In this document: positions 25,033 through 35,899 of the stretch, piece by piece | How positions within the stretch are numbered: the first letter of the stretch is position 1 | Layout: every line of letters starts with the position of its first letter | Assembly (NCBI RefSeq): GCF_000316625.1 | Contig: NC_019676.1 | Location: 6,156,501 to 6,220,500 of the forward strand | Direction of reading: 5' to 3' | Length of the DNA: 64,000 bases | Source: Nostoc sp. PCC 7107 | Lineage (GTDB): Bacteria > Cyanobacteriota > Cyanobacteriia > Cyanobacteriales > Nostocaceae | Position numbers and translations under genes: made by a program | Notes under the pieces: model-generated | What the model was told of the DNA's origin: nothing | Databases searched by the model: none | What the model saw: only the letters and a program-made list of their open reading frames with translations

Positions 25033-26532
25033 TTAAAAATCAAAATATATATAAGGTAAGCTGCCTTCAGGAGCTAGTAACCACACAACATAAAAACACA
25101 ACGGTACGAAGACAAGCTTAATTGGCCAGTTTAACTCTAGTTTTAATCGACCATTTAAAGCGTAGACCAGCCCCATAAAAGCCGCTAAAATCATCAGCAT
25201 CCAGGTTAGTTGGTAAGGGCTAATAGTTAAAGCTTCTACATACACTTTTTGGGCGAACTGTGCATCAGCAGTGTGACCCCAAAGGTGCTGAAATACTAAA
25301 GAAGAATCTTGGAGATTGGGTAAACGAAACCAAATCCAAGAAGTAAAAACCATCAACTGAGTTAACAACCAAGCAATAAATATACCTAAAGGATTTTGCC
25401 ACAACTGAGCTAACTTTTCATGGCGATCGCTCAAATCATCTGTAAGGCGATGAATGGCTAAAGCAATTCCGTGGAGAATACCCCAAACAAAAAAACCCCA
25501 GGCGGAACCATGCCATATACCTGCAATTACCATAACAATGAATAAATTCCAGCAGGTACGTATCAAACCACGACGAGAACCACCTAAAGGAAAGTATACA
25601 TAGTTACGCAACCAATCACCTAAAGTTATATGCCAGCGCCGCCAAAAATCGGCAATACTGGTGCTGAAGTAAGGAAAATCAAAATTTTCTGGCAAAACTA
25701 AACCAAACAACAAAGCCGTGCCACAGGCAATGTCTACGTAACCATTAAAATCTAAATATAATTGCAAACCATAGGCAAAAGTTGCCAACCAAAGATCACC
25801 ACTACCTGCGCGTTGCAAATTGCCAAAGCATAAATCTACAAAAATACCTAAGTTATCTGCCAAAAGTCCTTTTTTGACTGCGCCTCTAGCAATTAACCAC
25901 AATGCTTCAGCCACTCTCTCAGCGGTGGGAAATTGGAGTGTGTTTAACTGAGTTGCTAAGTTGTGGTAACGCGTAATTGGCCCGGAAATTAGTTTGGCAA
26001 AAAAGAGTTTGTAGGTGGCAAATTTAAGGAAATAGTCAGTAGCAGGAGCGCCGCGATAAACATCTATTAAATAAGCAATACACTCAAAAGTGAAAAATGA
26101 AATTCCTAAAGGAGCAATTATTTTAAAAGATGCCTCTGGCGCATTGGTTTGTATAGGAAAAACTATGTTTAATATTGGAGTAATATATTTAAAACCAAGC
26201 AATAATAAAACATTTAATATTACACCTAGCCATAATAATTTCAGGCGGCGACTACTCCAGTCTGCATTAGCATACTGCCATTCTTCATTAGAGATTTGCC
26301 AATCAAGATTATGCTCGCCTGGAGAAGTATTTTTGCCAATTTCTCTCCCCAAACGAAAGTTAATAAAGGTCAATGTTAATAAAAGTGGTATGTATTGAAT
26401 ACTCCACGAAGCATAAAAAGCCAGACTGGCAATTAATAAAGTCCATAATCGCCATTTTTGCTCGGCGACAGTCCAGTAAATGCCTAATATACTCAGTAAA
26501 AATATGCCGTAGGAAATTGATATAAAGTTCAT
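25033..26532 (-). CDS. MBOAT-family O-acyltransferase (AlgI-like)
   Basis: A 499-residue polytopic membrane protein with about ten hydrophobic segments. Family motifs are WRRWHITLGDWLRNYVYFPL and, with the presumed catalytic histidine, AGIWHGSAWGFFVWGILHG. AlgI-type MBOAT proteins pass acyl groups across the membrane to an extracytoplasmic SGNH-type partner that O-acetylates polysaccharides. Exactly such a partner is encoded upstream in the same direction, 59 bases away, supporting a two-gene polymer-acylation operon. The polymer is unknown; the exopolysaccharide or heterocyst envelope are plausible. The start ATG at 26532 gives a normal first membrane helix. Confidence 0.92.
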   Translation of the reverse strand: MNFISISYGIFLLSILGIYWTVAEQKWRLWTLLIASLAFYASWSIQYIPLLLTLTFINFRLGREIGKNTSPGEHNLDWQISNEEWQYANADWSSRRLKLLWLGVILNVLLLLGFKYITPILNIVFPIQTNAPEASFKIIAPLGISFFTFECIAYLIDVYRGAPATDYFLKFATYKLFFAKLISGPITRYHNLATQLNTLQFPTAERVAEALWLIARGAVKKGLLADNLGIFVDLCFGNLQRAGSGDLWLATFAYGLQLYLDFNGYVDIACGTALLFGLVLPENFDFPYFSTSIADFWRRWHITLGDWLRNYVYFPLGGSRRGLIRTCWNLFIVMVIAGIWHGSAWGFFVWGILHGIALAIHRLTDDLSDRHEKLAQLWQNPLGIFIAWLLTQLMVFTSWIWFRLPNLQDSSLVFQHLWGHTADAQFAQKVYVEALTISPYQLTWMLMILAAFMGLVYALNGRLKLELNWPIKLVFVPLCFYVVWLLAPEGSLPYIYFDF

Positions 26533-26591
26533 ATTTTAGTTATTAATCAATAGTCATTTGTCATTTGTTTTTTTATCCTTGTCTCCCCTCT

Positions 26592-29500
26592 CTACTTTGT
26601 TATCCAAGGAATTACAGGGTCTATTGCTAGTTTTTTGGAGACTTCGTAAGCACCAAAGCGGTTAAGATGGCTGGGGTCAGAAAAATAGTCATTATTTCTT
26701 GGCCAAAGTTGGCTAAAATCTCGGTAAATAAAATTAGGATTTGTCGCCAGACGAATCATGTATTGTTGAAATTCTTGCTCATATTTTTTCCGAACTGGAT
26801 CTAAATACTCGGCAGTGAGAGGCATATTAATAAATACCAGAGGAATTTGCTGAGATTGAGTAAATTTCAAAACTTCTTGGAAGGCTGTATCTTGATTACC
26901 TTCTATATGAAATGATTTATAGTCATTATCATAATTGCCTGTAACTCTGGGATGTTTTTGATAGTATCGAGCCGGATTAAAGCGCACCGACAAAGGTAAG
27001 AAACCATCAAAATCAACTGCTTGCAGAGAAGCTTCATCTTCGGAACTTTCAGAAATAGATTCAGTGGATGGTGTCTCTGGGGAATTGCGATCGCTAATTA
27101 ATGGCAAATTATCAAGTTGCTGATGCAGTAAGGATTTAAGCTGTTTGCGATTTTGATAACTACTAGAAAAAGCAGCTAAAATCTGATTTAAACCATTATT
27201 GATAGCTTGATAATTATTAATTTCATCCGGCTTTTTCCCAGTTTTTGGTTTGTCTAGAGATGTTGTTGAATTTTTAGCAGCTTCTTGATTAACAGCCGTA
27301 TTTTGGGCTTTTTCTAAGATTTTTTGATAGCCTGGAGAAGCTGCGATCGCATTAAATGTGATATCGTCTCGACCACTATTAAAAGCGCGAGAACCATCGG
27401 CCCAAAGAATTACTTTTGGTAGTTCTGCTGGCTCAAGTACTTGACGAATAATAAAATCGACCACTTGGGCTGTCGCACCATTTACACCAAAGTTGAATAC
27501 ATCAAGATTGGGATATCCCTGTTTTCCTAACCCTTTGGCTAATGCAGCCGGATCAACACCTCGCAAAGCCCGCGAAGAACCAATAATTAATATATCGGGC
27601 GGATTTCCTTTAATATTTAATTGTTGCCGATACAAAGCTAGTTGCTCATCTAATTGCCGTGCATTAAAACTGGGCATTTGCGATCGCGCTGCTAATAAAA
27701 TTGCTGATGCTGTAGCTTTTTCTTTTAATGGTGCGGCAATTAAAGTTGTAGACTCAGGATCATCCTCATTGACTGTAAACCCAGAGGCATTGAAGGCTGA
27801 ATTTTTTGCACCTGATAATTTTTGCCCAGATGCGTTAGTCAATAATTCTAATTTTTCTTGCTGTTTTGCTTTGGCTGGTACTGGTGGCTTTTGTTTAGCA
27901 GATGCAGCAACATTATTTACCGATGGCTTACGGGGTAATGTTCGCGTGATAAGTTGACCACTAATCCAATCGGTTTGGAGAGTGAGTAACAATCCCAATG
28001 TTCCCCAAACTAAAGCAACTTTGAGTCCACCTTGCAAATCAGGATCGGCGACGGCTGACTGTCCAACTTCTGTAAATATTTGTGTGCCTAACAGTAAATT
28101 TTTAACTGTTGTGGTGGTAGTTACAATCCAATCTCGCGCTACTTCTGTGACAAAATTTTGAACTTCTTCTGAGGTTAAATCAGGGCGGAAAATGGGCTCT
28201 TGACTATCTTTAACTATCAGTTCACCCACATATTCGGAAGCCGCAGCAAACTCTGGGGTAGCTTCGGGAACTAAACGTTGGCGCTGCACAAAATCCACGC
28301 CATGATGCCAAACTGGTTCTTTATTCCCCGCACGACGACCGTAAACTCTTACTCCGGTGATTCCCGGTAATTTTAACTGGCGGACAAACTGGGTAATTTT
28401 ATTAGCTACTTGTTTACGGTTGGGACATATAGGCGCATCGCACATAATGTGAAGTAAGTCACCTTTGTGGAGTAAAATTACGCGAATACCGCCTGTTTTC
28501 AAGCGCCATTCTAAATCAGTATTTAGTAAGCGTTCTAGTAAAAAATGAGTAGCTGGTTCATCTCCATTAATTGCTAACTCTAAAGCGGAGGTAGCCAAGG
28601 CTGGGTGTTGCGCCGCAGGTAAGGAAATCCAATCAATCCAAGCGGGTTGCTTTTGGGCTGTTCTTTGACCGTAGATGGTAGCGCCAAGAATCCCTTGGGG
28701 GGCGATCGCATCTAAGTGCGATACGATAATATCCAGACATTTCGTTTTATCGGGTGCGGGTGCATCTTCTAAAGGATCAAAAGCTGGGGAGCAAAAAAGA
28801 TGCAGAGTTGATTCTTTAAGTGATGCTTGGACAGTGACTTTAAACTCTAATAATACTTCGGTTAATAACCGCGCGATCGCTTGTATATCTCCCCAACGCG
28901 CCCATTCTTTGAGCATCACCTCTGGAGGAGTCAAATCTACCCGCAATACCCAATCATTACTTGTTTCCCCACTAACTTGAGAAGTAATGACTGCATCTTG
29001 GTAGCCAGTCAGTTTTAAAAATCTGAGTTTTTGGGCTATTGTTTCTGCCAATAATGAAGAATCTGGACTATAGGCAGATTGACAAAAAACCCATAAACGA
29101 TTTGTTTGTGCTTGATTTTTGTCTTTAGGTTGGTGCGGCTTAATTTTGACTTGAACTCCCACACCCAAAGAACTCAGAGTTTCACTCAGATAATGAGCGA
29201 TCGCATTCGGGTCGCCGCGACGGGCTAAACTCTCATTGGAGATAATCATTGCCCCGCCTGGCTTTGATGATTCCGCGTCTTTTAATGCTTGCTCTACCTG
29301 TTCTAAATGCTTATCTAATTGATTTAGATGCACCCTATGGCACCATTGGGGACGATTTTCGCCCTTTTTTCGCCCATAAACCAATACTTGGTATATTGAG
29401 GGTTGTTCGTTATTCGTTAAGACATCTAAATTAGTTTGCTGAAGTGCGTGGAGTAAATCAGAAAGAGTGCGCCAGCGTTGAGGACACTCGATTGCTTCAC

Positions 29501-29618
29501 AAAGAATGTGTAGGTCATTTCCCCGCAACCGGATTTTCACCCCTAAAGTGTTAATCCCTGTTGCTTGGCTTACCCATTGCACTAAAGTTTGCTGGCTATC
29601 TGGTAATACTTTTTTCAT
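26592..29618 (-). CDS. large SGNH-like protein with four N-terminal repeats, MBOAT partner
   Basis: A 1008-residue protein. Residues 1 to about 440 hold four imperfect repeats, each with a stretch like LRGNDLHILCEA followed by VYGRKKGENRPQW (others: IYGQRTAQKQPAW, VYGRRAGNKEPVW). A membrane segment near residues 530-550 (VALVWGTLGLLLTLQ) follows, then a low-complexity linker. The C-terminal domain from about 675 has DILIIGSSRALRG (GSS at 680-682), NFGVNGA, and DPSHLN near 980-986, the Ser block and D-x-x-H block of SGNH/AlgJ-X-like acyl-transfer proteins; it resembles DUF1574. It is upstream of and probably co-transcribed with the MBOAT gene. The repeats would be cytoplasmic and the SGNH domain outside. 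The role of the repeats is unknown. Confidence 0.8.
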   Translation of the reverse strand: MKKVLPDSQQTLVQWVSQATGINTLGVKIRLRGNDLHILCEAIECPQRWRTLSDLLHALQQTNLDVLTNNEQPSIYQVLVYGRKKGENRPQWCHRVHLNQLDKHLEQVEQALKDAESSKPGGAMIISNESLARRGDPNAIAHYLSETLSSLGVGVQVKIKPHQPKDKNQAQTNRLWVFCQSAYSPDSSLLAETIAQKLRFLKLTGYQDAVITSQVSGETSNDWVLRVDLTPPEVMLKEWARWGDIQAIARLLTEVLLEFKVTVQASLKESTLHLFCSPAFDPLEDAPAPDKTKCLDIIVSHLDAIAPQGILGATIYGQRTAQKQPAWIDWISLPAAQHPALATSALELAINGDEPATHFLLERLLNTDLEWRLKTGGIRVILLHKGDLLHIMCDAPICPNRKQVANKITQFVRQLKLPGITGVRVYGRRAGNKEPVWHHGVDFVQRQRLVPEATPEFAAASEYVGELIVKDSQEPIFRPDLTSEEVQNFVTEVARDWIVTTTTTVKNLLLGTQIFTEVGQSAVADPDLQGGLKVALVWGTLGLLLTLQTDWISGQLITRTLPRKPSVNNVAASAKQKPPVPAKAKQQEKLELLTNASGQKLSGAKNSAFNASGFTVNEDDPESTTLIAAPLKEKATASAILLAARSQMPSFNARQLDEQLALYRQQLNIKGNPPDILIIGSSRALRGVDPAALAKGLGKQGYPNLDVFNFGVNGATAQVVDFIIRQVLEPAELPKVILWADGSRAFNSGRDDITFNAIAASPGYQKILEKAQNTAVNQEAAKNSTTSLDKPKTGKKPDEINNYQAINNGLNQILAAFSSSYQNRKQLKSLLHQQLDNLPLISDRNSPETPSTESISESSEDEASLQAVDFDGFLPLSVRFNPARYYQKHPRVTGNYDNDYKSFHIEGNQDTAFQEVLKFTQSQQIPLVFINMPLTAEYLDPVRKKYEQEFQQYMIRLATNPNFIYRDFSQLWPRNNDYFSDPSHLNRFGAYEVSKKLAIDPVIPWITK

Positions 29619-29835
29619 GGGCAGTTAACTTTACAGGAAGCGAGTATTCGGGGGTATTGCCTGCGCTTGTAAACTAGAACCATAACGTTTATCACATTTT
29701 GCTGTTTTTTTTTAACACTTTTGTTACCTTCTGTGCTTGCAAAATAGGCCAAGATAGTCTTATATCGTTGCAAGTCATACAGATTTTGAGTTTCGCGTTT
29801 CATTTTCCTCGTTTGCCAACAACCAAAAATTAGCA

Positions 29836-30075
29836 ATGCCTCCTATCACCTCCCAATCTTCACCCAACCCCGGACTAAATCTGGTTTTGTTTAGCATTCC
29901 CCAATCTTTTATCCTGGAAATAGGTACAGCGTCTATACTACTGCTGCTGACCACCGAAAAGTTCACCCTCAAAGCCCTAGAATCTCTAGGCCAAGCTAGT
30001 GAAGAATTGTTTCGCGGCGATCGCTTGCCGATTCTTCCCTTTCCCAATCACGATGAATTAACCAATAAAAGCTAA
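29836..30075 (+). CDS. small conserved cyanobacterial protein, unknown function
   Basis: A 79-residue frame upstream of ppc on the same strand and divergent from the SGNH-like gene. Its core, LNLVLFSIPQSFILEIGTAS then ILLLLTTEK, is hydrophobic and could be a short membrane-associated helix. It ends ASEELFRGDRLPILPFPNHDE. I recall similar short proteins in other cyanobacteria, which supports it being real, but no function is known. An overlapping minus-strand frame (29775-30047) is taken as its shadow. No strong ribosome binding site precedes the ATG. Confidence 0.6.
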   Translation: MPPITSQSSPNPGLNLVLFSIPQSFILEIGTASILLLLTTEKFTLKALESLGQASEELFRGDRLPILPFPNHDELTNKS

Positions 30076-30175
30076 AACTTATACTTAAAAAAATAAATCG
30101 CTCATAGAAAACAATGAGCGTAAATCACAAAGTTCAAAAATGTAAACAGTAATTGGCTTTACAAGAGAAGCAAAT

Positions 30176-33100
30176 ATGAGTTCGCTTTTATACTCTGTGT
30201 CACACGCTGCGAATTATTACCCTGCATCAGAACTATTTTTACGTCGTCGCCTCCAAATAGTTGAAGAATTATGGGAGAACGTCCTGCGGCAAGAATGCGG
30301 ACAGAAAATGGTAGACTTATTACGGCAGTTGCGAGATTTGTGTTCGCCAGAAGGACAAGCCACAAATGACCAAGCCGCCTCCGCTGTTAAATTGATTGAA
30401 CAACTAAATATTAATGAAGCGATTCGGGCAGCGCGGGCTTTTGCGCTGTATTTCCAGCTAATTAACATCATAGAGCAGGAATACGAACAAAAGCAGCAAT
30501 TAACCCGCTATTCAGAAATCGAAATAGAATCCAAGAATGCAGAAACTGTCTCTGATAGTAGCTACTCTTCCAACGACAAAGAAGATGATGCGTTTGTTAA
30601 CACAGGTATAGGTTCAGACTTGTTAGCCAAAAATTGGGTTAACAAAATGCACAACAAACAGAAAGGTACTTTTGCTACTCTGTTTCCCCATCTATACGAT
30701 TTGAATGTCCCACCCCAACAAATTCAACGCCTAATTTCGCAACTGGATGTGCGTTTGGTGTTCACAGCCCACCCCACAGAAATCGTCCGTCACACCATCC
30801 GCGATAAACAGCGACAAGTAGTCAATCTCCTGCAACAGATAGATGCAGTAGAAAATCGTGTTGGTGCTTATCCTTGGGAATCAGGGGAGTTACGGGAAAA
30901 ACTGCTGGAAGAAATTCGCCTATGGTGGCGTACCGATGAACTCCATCAGTTCAAACCTACAGTCTTAGATGAAGTAGATTATGCCCTGCACTACTTCCAA
31001 GAAGTATTATTTGATGGCATTCCTCAACTGCATAAGCGGTTCAAATATGCTTTGAGTAAAACTTTTGATTGGTTGGAACCACCGCGGAAAAACTTTTGTG
31101 CGTTTGGTTCTTGGGTAGGTTCCGATAGAGATGGAAACCCATCAGTCACACCAGAAATCACCTGGAAGACAGCTTGTTATCAGCGCAAAATGGTACTGGA
31201 GCGTTATATTCAGTCAGTGAAAAAGCTGATTGAATTGTTAAGTATATCCATGCACTGGAGTGATGTTTTACCAGATTTATTAGAATCTCTGGAATTAGAT
31301 CAGTCACATTTAAGTGATATATATGATGCCCTAGCGTTGCGTTATCGCCAAGAACCTTATCGCTTGAAACTGGCTTATGTACTTAGAAGGTTGGAAAATA
31401 CCCGCGATCGCAATTTAGCATTATATAAACGGGAAACTCCCACCAACGAAGATGCACCTATGTATCGTTCGGGAGCCGACTTTTTGGCAGAATTGCGGTT
31501 AATTCAGCATAATTTGAGCGAAACTGGACTGAGTTGTCGAGAACTGGAAAATCTGATTTGTCAAGTCGAAATCTTTGACTTTAACCTGACACAATTAGAT
31601 ATTCGTCAAGAATCAACACGCCATTCCGATGCGCTGAATGAGATTTTAGAATATCTGCAAGTATTACCCCAAGCTTATGATGATCTAACAGAAGAACAGC
31701 GAGTTGCTTGGTTAACCGCAGAATTGCAAACCCGCAGGCCATTAATTCCAGCGGAACTGCCATTTTCTGAGAAAACCAACGATGTCATTGAAACCTTTAG
31801 AATTTTGCGATCGCTGCAACAAGAATTTGGTGTCAACATCTGCCAAACTTATATTATTAGTATGTGCCGTCAAGTCAGCGACGTACTAGAAGTTTTACTC
31901 TTAGCCAAAGAAGCCAGATTATTTGACCCAGCCATTGCCGTCGGCACAGTTCAAGTTGTACCCTTATTTGAAACCGTAGAAGACTTGCAGCGTTCCCGCA
32001 GCATCATGCGCCAGCTGTTTGAACTTCCCTTATATCGGGCTTTATTAGCTGGTGGCTACGAAAATATTCAGCAAAGACTGGCGACACCTGAATCAAGTCC
32101 GCACTCAGTTCTCACCCCCGACTTGCAAGAAGTCATGCTGGGGTATTCCGACAGCAACAAAGACTCCGGCTTCTTAAGTAGCAACTGGGAAATTCATAAA
32201 GCCCAAAAATCATTACAGAAAATTGCCGAAGACTACGGCGTGAACTTGCGAATTTTTCACGGTCGCGGCGGTTCTGTGGGGCGGGGTGGCGGCCCTGCTT
32301 ATGAGGCGATTTTAGCCCAACCAGGACACAGTATTAACGGGCGAATTAAAATTACCGAACAAGGAGAAGTATTAGCCTCGAAATATTCCTTGGTGGATTT
32401 AGCTTTATACAACTTAGAAACCGTCACCACCGCCGTCATCCAAGCAAGTTTGCTGCGGACAGGGTTTGATGATATCGAACCTTGGAACGAAATTATGGAA
32501 GAACTAGCAGCGCGATCGCGGCAACACTATCGTGCTTTAATCTACGAACAACCAGATTTCATCGACTTTTTCAACCAAGTCACCCCCATTGAAGAAATTA
32601 GCCAACTGCAAATCAGTTCCCGTCCAGCACGCCGACCTTCTGGTAAAAAAGATTTAAGCAGTCTCCGGGCGATTCCTTGGGTATTTAGCTGGACACAAAC
32701 GAGAGTTTTGCTACCTTCCTGGTATGGTATGGGGACAGCGTTGCAAGAATTCTTAAATGAAGAACCAGAAGAACACCTCAAATTACTACGCTACTTTTAT
32801 ATGAAGTGGCCGTTCTTCAAAATGGTGATTTCCAAAGCCGAAATGACCTTGGCAAAAGTCGATATGCAAATGGCGCGACACTACGTCCAGGAATTATCCA
32901 ATCCAGAAGACAAAGAACGGTTTGATAAAGTGTTCGAGCAAATCGCCAGCGAGTACTATTTAACCAGAGATTTTGTCCTGAAAATTACGGGACACAATCG
33001 ACTTTTGGATGGTGATCCAGTGTTGCAGCGTTCAGTACAATTACGTAATGGGACAATTGTCCCTCTAGGTTTCATCCAGGTTTCCCTACTCAAGCGCCTG

Positions 33101-33226
33101 CGCCAAGCCAAGAATACTACAGCTACCTCTGGTGTCATTCACTCCCGTTACAGCAAAGGCGAACTACTCCGAGGCGCACTGTTAACCATTAATGGTATTG
33201 CTGCAGGGATGCGAAATACAGGTTGA
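30176..33226 (+). CDS. ppc: phosphoenolpyruvate carboxylase
   Basis: A 1016-residue enzyme that adds bicarbonate to phosphoenolpyruvate to make oxaloacetate, the main anaplerotic reaction and the entry to C4 acids for nitrogen assimilation. Signatures: [17 protein letters not shown] with the catalytic His near residue 198, [20 protein letters not shown], the glycine loop [14 protein letters not shown] near 695, and the invariant C-terminus [11 protein letters not shown] variable acidic insertion near residues 110-150 is typical of cyanobacterial forms. The residue that in plants is the N-terminal phosphorylation Ser is not evident. The gene stands alone, with the small 79-residue gene 100 bases upstream. 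Confidence 0.97.
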   Translation: MSSLLYSVSHAANYYPASELFLRRRLQIVEELWENVLRQECGQKMVDLLRQLRDLCSPEGQATNDQAASAVKLIEQLNINEAIRAARAFALYFQLINIIEQEYEQKQQLTRYSEIEIESKNAETVSDSSYSSNDKEDDAFVNTGIGSDLLAKNWVNKMHNKQKGTFATLFPHLYDLNVPPQQIQRLISQLDVRLVFTAHPTEIVRHTIRDKQRQVVNLLQQIDAVENRVGAYPWESGELREKLLEEIRLWWRTDELHQFKPTVLDEVDYALHYFQEVLFDGIPQLHKRFKYALSKTFDWLEPPRKNFCAFGSWVGSDRDGNPSVTPEITWKTACYQRKMVLERYIQSVKKLIELLSISMHWSDVLPDLLESLELDQSHLSDIYDALALRYRQEPYRLKLAYVLRRLENTRDRNLALYKRETPTNEDAPMYRSGADFLAELRLIQHNLSETGLSCRELENLICQVEIFDFNLTQLDIRQESTRHSDALNEILEYLQVLPQAYDDLTEEQRVAWLTAELQTRRPLIPAELPFSEKTNDVIETFRILRSLQQEFGVNICQTYIISMCRQVSDVLEVLLLAKEARLFDPAIAVGTVQVVPLFETVEDLQRSRSIMRQLFELPLYRALLAGGYENIQQRLATPESSPHSVLTPDLQEVMLGYSDSNKDSGFLSSNWEIHKAQKSLQKIAEDYGVNLRIFHGRGGSVGRGGGPAYEAILAQPGHSINGRIKITEQGEVLASKYSLVDLALYNLETVTTAVIQASLLRTGFDDIEPWNEIMEELAARSRQHYRALIYEQPDFIDFFNQVTPIEEISQLQISSRPARRPSGKKDLSSLRAIPWVFSWTQTRVLLPSWYGMGTALQEFLNEEPEEHLKLLRYFYMKWPFFKMVISKAEMTLAKVDMQMARHYVQELSNPEDKERFDKVFEQIASEYYLTRDFVLKITGHNRLLDGDPVLQRSVQLRNGTIVPLGFIQVSLLKRLRQAKNTTATSGVIHSRYSKGELLRGALLTINGIAAGMRNTG

Positions 33227-33316
33227 ACTGCTTCATCGAGTCCTTTGTCAATGGTCATTCTTCCTTATGGTTCTGGTGACCAATGACAAGGGGGACAAGG
33301 TAGAAGACTTCAGACT

Positions 33317-33688
33317 TCAGCTGCGCGATCGCAAATTATGTAAATTCTTCCACGAATTGGTACTAGTATCAAAACAATGCCAAGAACCGTCCTTGCTTTC
33401 CTGATAACAAAACAAAGTGCGATCGCCGCTATACAAATTATCTGTTAAATAATATACTAACCCTCGGAAAGGATAAGTTTTGCGACTTAAACGTTTAGCT
33501 ACAGCTTGATTCGGACATTCCACGATAAACACTGGTTTTCTATTCAAGTGAGCTAACGAGAATATACACATACGTAAAATTGCTCTCAGCCAACTTTCAG
33601 AATTATCGAAATAATCATCAATAATTCTATTGGTTAGTGCTTTTTCCAGAGTGCGATCGTTGTTTTGAGAAATGTGAGCCTCAGACAT
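33317..33688 (-). CDS. conserved hypothetical cyanobacterial protein
   Basis: A 123-residue soluble protein convergent with ppc. It starts with a helical segment RTLEKALTNRIIDDYFDNSE, continues WLRAILRMCIFSLAHLNRKP and VFIVECPNQAVAKRLSRKTYP, then FRGLVYYLTDNLYSGDRTLFCYQ and SWHCFDTSTNSWKNL. The ordered beta-rich second half and lack of low complexity argue for a real gene. I do not recognise a domain or catalytic motif. No operon partner: the DUF4090-like gene lies on the other strand 180 bases away. Confidence 0.65.
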   Translation of the reverse strand: MSEAHISQNNDRTLEKALTNRIIDDYFDNSESWLRAILRMCIFSLAHLNRKPVFIVECPNQAVAKRLSRKTYPFRGLVYYLTDNLYSGDRTLFCYQESKDGSWHCFDTSTNSWKNLHNLRSRS

Positions 33689-33867
33689 AGCCTCACCTAT
33701 TGCTATACCAATGGTTCGAGGTTAATCCAAAATTTCCCAAAATGCCAAGTTTTGATCCACACTCCACGAGTCATTCCTCATCCTCCTGCACTCCGCGCCC
33801 CTCTGCGTTCAAATCGCGATCGCAACACTGGTAAAATCTACCCAGAACAAAGAAAGAGCAAATAACC

Positions 33868-34173
33868 ATGACTGCCGAAACTAATCAAGTAAATTCCCCA
33901 ACCACAGGTGCAGATGCAATTGACGTAGCGATCGCCAAAGGGATAGATTTTGATGGAACACCCATTCCCACCGCCAAACTAGACCTTTATCACCAAGTCA
34001 TGGGGCTAGAAGCTAATAGACAGCGTAGTGGCGTGTCAAATACCATGCGATCGCGCATTGTCAGAATCGGTGCAAAACATATTCCCCAACCAGAACTCGA
34101 TCAAAAGCTTACAGAAGCGGGATTTGCACCTCTCAAAGAAAAAGAAATTGCTTTTTTCTACGGTGGTAAATAA
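33868..34173 (+). CDS. DUF4090-like small protein
   Basis: A 101-residue protein with a disordered N-terminus (about 15 residues), then GADAIDVAIAKGIDFDGTPIP, LDLYHQVMGLEANRQRSGVS, NTMRSRIVRIGAKHIPQPEL and FAPLKEKEIAFFYGG. I recall this strongly conserved pattern as the cyanobacterial DUF4090 family. The function is unknown; the basic ANRQRSGVSNTMRSR stretch might contact RNA or DNA. It is convergent with the DUF3370-like gene, with an inverted repeat between them. Confidence 0.75.
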   Translation: MTAETNQVNSPTTGADAIDVAIAKGIDFDGTPIPTAKLDLYHQVMGLEANRQRSGVSNTMRSRIVRIGAKHIPQPELDQKLTEAGFAPLKEKEIAFFYGGK

Positions 34174-34187
34174 TTAAATCAGTCAAC

Positions 34188-34276
34188 AGTAAACAGTTAT
34201 CAAAGTGCATCAGTGGGGAACTCTGACCCCAGGATAAATACATCATTAATTTACTGATAACTGATAACTGTTCACT
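34188..34276. repeat. inverted repeat between convergent genes
   Basis: AGTAAACAGTTATCA (34188-34202) and TGATAACTGTTCACT (34262-34276) are inverted repeats matching at 14 of 15 positions around a 59-base loop. The right arm overlaps the stop of the DUF3370-like gene. This is a common Nostocales spacer repeat and possibly a bidirectional transcription end. Confidence 0.55.
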
Positions 34277-35693
34277 GTGATAAAGTTCTCACAGTTAAAA
34301 CCTGCGGTGGTGTCGAATCTGGCGGATAAATCACATCTACCTGTACATTCCGTTGGCTTGCAGGTGGGAGAACAAACTGCACCAATGGTTCCAAAACCTG
34401 ACCAGTTCTGTGCCATAAATGCACATACCGCGTTTTTTGTTGTCCTTGGTCATCAAAATAACGTAGCCGTACAGTACCACGGAAAAAGGGAAAATCGAGA
34501 GATGGTTTGCGGAAACGAACGCCTCCTTGAGAAAGCTTGTCTTCTTTTAAAGGTGTTTCCAGTGTGACTGTAACTTTTTGCGGTTGGTTTGTATTATTCT
34601 TTAAAGGCAAACTCAGATTATATTCCACACCATAATTACCGTGAGCTTCGTAGGCGGTATCAGGATAACGCACCAACATTTGCGCCGTTTGGATTTGTTC
34701 AGTACCTAATCGACCACCACGCAGAGTAACTAAAGGATAGGAAATCCCTTTACCACGTTCAGGAATAGTTAAATACTGGGCTTTGGGATTATCTACCAAA
34801 TTAGCTTGCCATTGGGAACCTTGAGAAACACCAGCCACACGTCCATAAATTAATGAACCACCTTTAGCATCGGGCGGAGTTGGAGTTTTATCTCTAGGGC
34901 CAGCAAAACCACCATTATTTAATAAAGCTTGCCATTCTTTAAGAGTAGGCGCACGGTCGGAACCATCAGGATTTTTTTTCGCAAACATTGCTAAACTCGC
35001 TGCGTACACTTTGTTACTACTCCGCAGACGCATAAAACTAGAGCGACCATTTACCGGCTTGGCTAAGTTGCGTACTGGAATCGGATGATTCAGCAACATC
35101 CGGCTACCCCCTGGAGGAATGACTAACTTAGCCGGGAAATCAGTTTGACGAACACCGCGCAAAACATCACTAACAGCCCTCGCCCCAGGCCCAGAATAAA
35201 CCTTACCATCATTATTTTCTAGATAAGGCGCTAAGGTGACAAAGGGTGCATCTTGCATCAAATAACTCGCCGCCTGCAACACATTTACTGTCACAGGCTT
35301 TTTACTAGGGTTATGCAGAATTACACCGATATACAGCGTTTGTAAATCTTTGGGAGTATGGGTGTAATGATGAGCGAATAAATCAAAGCGTCCTTGAAAC
35401 GGAAAATTGAGGTGGGTGGCGGGAACTTTTTTACCATTACTAGGAAAGGTAGAAAGTAAAATTCCCTCATTTTTAATCCATTCTGGGCTGTTGCTGTTAA
35501 AAACAGGAATTGCATCTAACTTACCCGGTAAGGCGCGGACTTCTCCTGGTTGTACAATGTCTTGAGGTGCTGGTTTAGGCGAAGTTTGGGCGACAACTGC
35601 TGAACCATTCTGAAAGCTTTTGCAGCCGACCGTTTGAGTAATAGCAATTCCCAATAAGAGAATCAATAGAGGCGATGCTAGTTTATTAGTCAT
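34272..35693 (-). CDS. DUF3370-like secreted lipoprotein
   Basis: A 473-residue protein. The N-terminus LASPLLILLLGIAITQTVGC is a lipoprotein signal with the lipid-modified Cys near residue 24. The mature part opens VQPGEVRALPGKLDAIPVFN and has ILLSTFPSNGKKVPATHLNF, FQGRFDLFAHHYTH, SLIYGRVAGVSQGSQW and a C-terminal RPS-type beta sandwich. I recognise this as the cyanobacterial DUF3370 family, all secreted, with no known activity. Two all-beta halves are likely. It is divergent from the phytochrome gene across 206 bases. Confidence 0.82.
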   Translation of the reverse strand: MTNKLASPLLILLLGIAITQTVGCKSFQNGSAVVAQTSPKPAPQDIVQPGEVRALPGKLDAIPVFNSNSPEWIKNEGILLSTFPSNGKKVPATHLNFPFQGRFDLFAHHYTHTPKDLQTLYIGVILHNPSKKPVTVNVLQAASYLMQDAPFVTLAPYLENNDGKVYSGPGARAVSDVLRGVRQTDFPAKLVIPPGGSRMLLNHPIPVRNLAKPVNGRSSFMRLRSSNKVYAASLAMFAKKNPDGSDRAPTLKEWQALLNNGGFAGPRDKTPTPPDAKGGSLIYGRVAGVSQGSQWQANLVDNPKAQYLTIPERGKGISYPLVTLRGGRLGTEQIQTAQMLVRYPDTAYEAHGNYGVEYNLSLPLKNNTNQPQKVTVTLETPLKEDKLSQGGVRFRKPSLDFPFFRGTVRLRYFDDQGQQKTRYVHLWHRTGQVLEPLVQFVLPPASQRNVQVDVIYPPDSTPPQVLTVRTLSQ

Positions 35694-35899
35694 AAAGAAT
35701 TAGCTCAAGAAAACTAGAGTGTCAAAAATCAACTTGAATAACTACAACATGAGTTCAACGAATTAAAAAAACTAGAACAAAAATTATCTATATCACAGAA
35801 AATTTAGGTTACATCGAAGCAAGATACAATAAGGGAGATTACTGAGATAAGCGGCTTTTAGCAGCTTGGTAAGCAAAAAAGAAGTTGGACAAGTAGGGT

